34,899 nt of DNA from an uncultured Alphaproteobacteria bacterium. GTDB lineage: Bacteria; Pseudomonadota; Alphaproteobacteria; RF32; CAG-239. The stretch is from assembly GCA_949297415.1 (NCBI GenBank), contig CASFSV010000042.1:1-34899 (forward strand). The letters are read 5' to 3'. The number at the start of each line of letters is the position of its first letter. The first letter of the stretch is position 1. The position numbers and the translations under genes were made by a program. Positions 33,547 to 34,899 of this stretch are shown here, one piece after another. The notes under the pieces were generated by a model that was not told the origin of the DNA, did not search any database, and worked only from the letters and a program-made list of their open reading frames with translations.

Positions 33547-34749
33547 ATGGAAAAAAATCTTCAAATTGTTAGTTTTGAACAGTCAAATCAGTGGTATGAG
33601 AGTTTGATTGATTTAAAAGGAGTTTATTCTTCTGTACATTCAAATTCAAAAGGGTATGGATCTTCAGCAAATCTGCTGGTAAATGAGATGTTTGCTAATC
33701 TTCTTGAATTGGCTTTTCAGAAAAAAATTGAACTGTCATCACCTCTCATTATAACGGATTATGGGTGCGGGCAAAGTAAAGCTTCGAATATTTTAGCTGA
33801 AATTATAGCGAATAATGTCGAAAGAATTTCTTCGGCTATTAGTGCTGGTAAAAGTATTAATGAAATACTGAGGGAAATGTCTCCTAAAATTAAGGAAGCG
33901 GATAATAAAGAAGTTTCGTTTTTGCCGCAATCTGTTTCATATGGGCATATTTTGGTGCAACGTTATGACATCGGTATTGCTGAATATTCGATGAAACCAA
34001 AATATAAAGCTGATGTCGTTTTTTGTAATGATGTTTTTGAGCATATCCCAGAAACTGATTTATTGGCTTTTATAGCAGGACTTCAAGAAGCGGGACAATA
34101 TATCTTTGCGTCAATATCTTTGAGGGATGCGGTTAATTATATGAAAGTTCCTGAAGGTATGCTCTGGGAAAATGCGAAAAAAGTTGATGCTCCAAAAGGA
34201 ATTATTTTAACTAGAGATGACGTTTCTGGAGAATTTATTTTTTCGCTTCATGTGAGTATCTTTTCTCAAAGTCGTTGGCAAGAAATTTTAGGATCAGATT
34301 GGACTTTATTAGCTGCTCAGGATTACACAGCAGTTTCTGCTATGAATTTTCGTCCATCGGAAGAATATCAGAAAGCTAAAAGGGATTTAATTTCACAGTT
34401 TGGTTTTGTTGATTTTATTCCTTTTCCAACAAAGTTGGGTAGTCGGTATGAACGGGATCCTATTCTTTGGAGAAGAACAGCTCTTATGCAACCTCAAAAG
34501 CACATTCAAAAACTTAATGTTTTGGAGAGTTTTCCGGAAAGTGCTTTTAAGAAACAAGAAACAGAGGAAAGTCTTGCTTTTTTATCTTTTATAGGAGTCT
34601 CTTTTACCAAAAATGGTATATGGGAGATAGAGAAAGTACCAGATTTTTTAGACAAGTTGTACCAATTAGAACAAACTTGTAAAAAGGATAGCTTGTCTGA
34701 TATTGAGGTGGAAAGAAAGGCTAAAGAAATTATAAGACTTGGGGTGTGA
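33547..34749 (+). CDS. SAM-dependent methyltransferase-like protein
   Basis: A 400-residue protein with class I methyltransferase features. Motif I is IITDYGCGQSKASNILA (about 68-84) and motif IV is ADVVFCNDVFEHIPETDLLAFI (about 157-178), where the DVFEH pattern is common in small-molecule and sugar methyltransferases. An approximately 60-residue insertion separates the two. The C-terminal 150 residues match nothing I know and may bind the substrate or partner. No Shine-Dalgarno sequence is obvious in the AT-rich leader. The stop codon lies inside its own terminator hairpin. It sits beside the IS200/IS605 element; the substrate is unknown. Confidence 0.72.
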   Translation: MEKNLQIVSFEQSNQWYESLIDLKGVYSSVHSNSKGYGSSANLLVNEMFANLLELAFQKKIELSSPLIITDYGCGQSKASNILAEIIANNVERISSAISAGKSINEILREMSPKIKEADNKEVSFLPQSVSYGHILVQRYDIGIAEYSMKPKYKADVVFCNDVFEHIPETDLLAFIAGLQEAGQYIFASISLRDAVNYMKVPEGMLWENAKKVDAPKGIILTRDDVSGEFIFSLHVSIFSQSRWQEILGSDWTLLAAQDYTAVSAMNFRPSEEYQKAKRDLISQFGFVDFIPFPTKLGSRYERDPILWRRTALMQPQKHIQKLNVLESFPESAFKKQETEESLAFLSFIGVSFTKNGIWEIEKVPDFLDKLYQLEQTCKKDSLSDIEVERKAKEIIRLGV

Positions 34750-34766
34750 ACCCCAGTCTTTTTTTA
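34734..34766 (+). terminator. rho-independent terminator overlapping the methyltransferase stop codon
   Basis: AAGACTTGGGG/CCCCAGTCTT (one bulged T), loop TGTGAA containing the TGA stop, then seven T. Confidence 0.85.
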
Positions 34767-34784
34767 TTAATGCCTTGTAGAAAA

Positions 34785-34899
34785 CCACCACTTTAGTGGT
34801 GGATGAATAAAAAGTCGGCGATATAATAAAGGTATGCAATTTGTAGAGAGTTCACATAGCGTATACAGTTTAAGTTACCACATAGTGTGGGTAACCAAA
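34785..34899 (+). mobile_element. IS200/IS605-family element, left end (cut by window edge)
   Basis: A 7-bp hairpin CCACCAC-TTTA-GTGGTGG (34785-34802) lies 31 bp before a tnpA start, the arrangement of the subterminal left-end hairpin recognised by HUH transposases of this family. The exact left boundary is not visible; these elements have no terminal inverted repeats or target duplications. The rest of the element lies beyond the window. Confidence 0.8.
34834..34899 (+). CDS. tnpA: IS200/IS605-family transposase TnpA, N-terminal fragment
   Basis: The first 22 codons are visible: after Met-Gln-Phe-Val-Glu comes SSHSVYSLSYHIVWVTK, the conserved opening of IS200-type Y1 HUH transposases (HSVYxLxYHxVWVTKYR). 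The reading frame runs out at the window edge, so the HUH pair and catalytic Tyr are not seen. AAAGG lies just before the ATG. It would cut and join single-stranded DNA at the hairpin ends. Confidence 0.88.
   Translation, partial: MQFVESSHSVYSLSYHIVWVTK

Noticed and set aside
1..34899. CRISPR arrays.
   Set aside because: No regularly spaced repeats of 24-40 bp separated by unique spacers are present on either strand.

Overview
The window looks like chromosome from an uncultured, AT-rich alphaproteobacterium, possibly one of the low-GC gut or host-associated Rhodospirillales-like lineages; the lineage is my inference. The evidence is an ATP12-type F1-ATPase assembly chaperone downstream of an RluC-type pseudouridine synthase, the yebC-ruvC-ruvA-ruvB-ybgC gene order (here interrupted), the rplY-pth-ychF order, and a tRNA-Leu(UAA) of alphaproteobacterial type. 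TGA is a normal stop codon (for example at 1503-1505 and 19669-19671), so the standard bacterial code applies.

Layout. 1-140 is a GC-rich, hairpin-dense stretch ending in a strong terminator, perhaps the right end of an IS200/IS605-type element. 182-1505 holds two small exported proteins of unknown function. 1586-7425 is housekeeping: rpsA, an SDR oxidoreductase, gmk-cysK-lptG, then ybgC. 7430-9182 is ruvA-ruvB on the minus strand. 9319-15648 is a plus-strand block lying between ruvA and ruvC: an OprB-like porin, a three-gene module (retropepsin-like lipoprotein, inactive-transglutaminase 7TM protein, ATP-grasp ligase), a cyclophilin with a repetitive N-terminal tail, and a two-repeat protein of unknown family. 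15719-17867 (minus) is ruvC, yebC and a degenerate, single-domain DEAD-box-like protein. 18047-25625 (plus) is rarA, a 67-residue protein resembling the L7/L12 N-terminal domain, rluC, asmA, an ATP12-like chaperone, acylphosphatase, a 12-cysteine DUF2769-like protein, a helical-repeat protein and trxB. 25622-30084 (minus) is a GT-C membrane glycosyltransferase, ychF, pth, a short rplY and pssA.

From 30265 on the character changes. A tRNA-Leu gene with its own promoter and terminator is followed by accessory DNA: a WYL-domain regulator, divergent to a lipoprotein and a DUF6994-like protein, a very AT-rich 560-bp spacer with a probable broken small gene, a SAM-dependent methyltransferase-like protein, and the left end and first 22 codons of an IS200/IS605-family tnpA at the right edge. 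No integrase is visible inside the window.

The best candidates for under-described biology are the envelope ATP-grasp/transglutaminase/retropepsin module sitting inside a split ruv locus, the tandem-repeat protein at 14512-15648, the helicase-like pseudoenzyme at 17046-17867, the free-standing L7/L12-like mini-protein, and the tRNA-linked accessory block.
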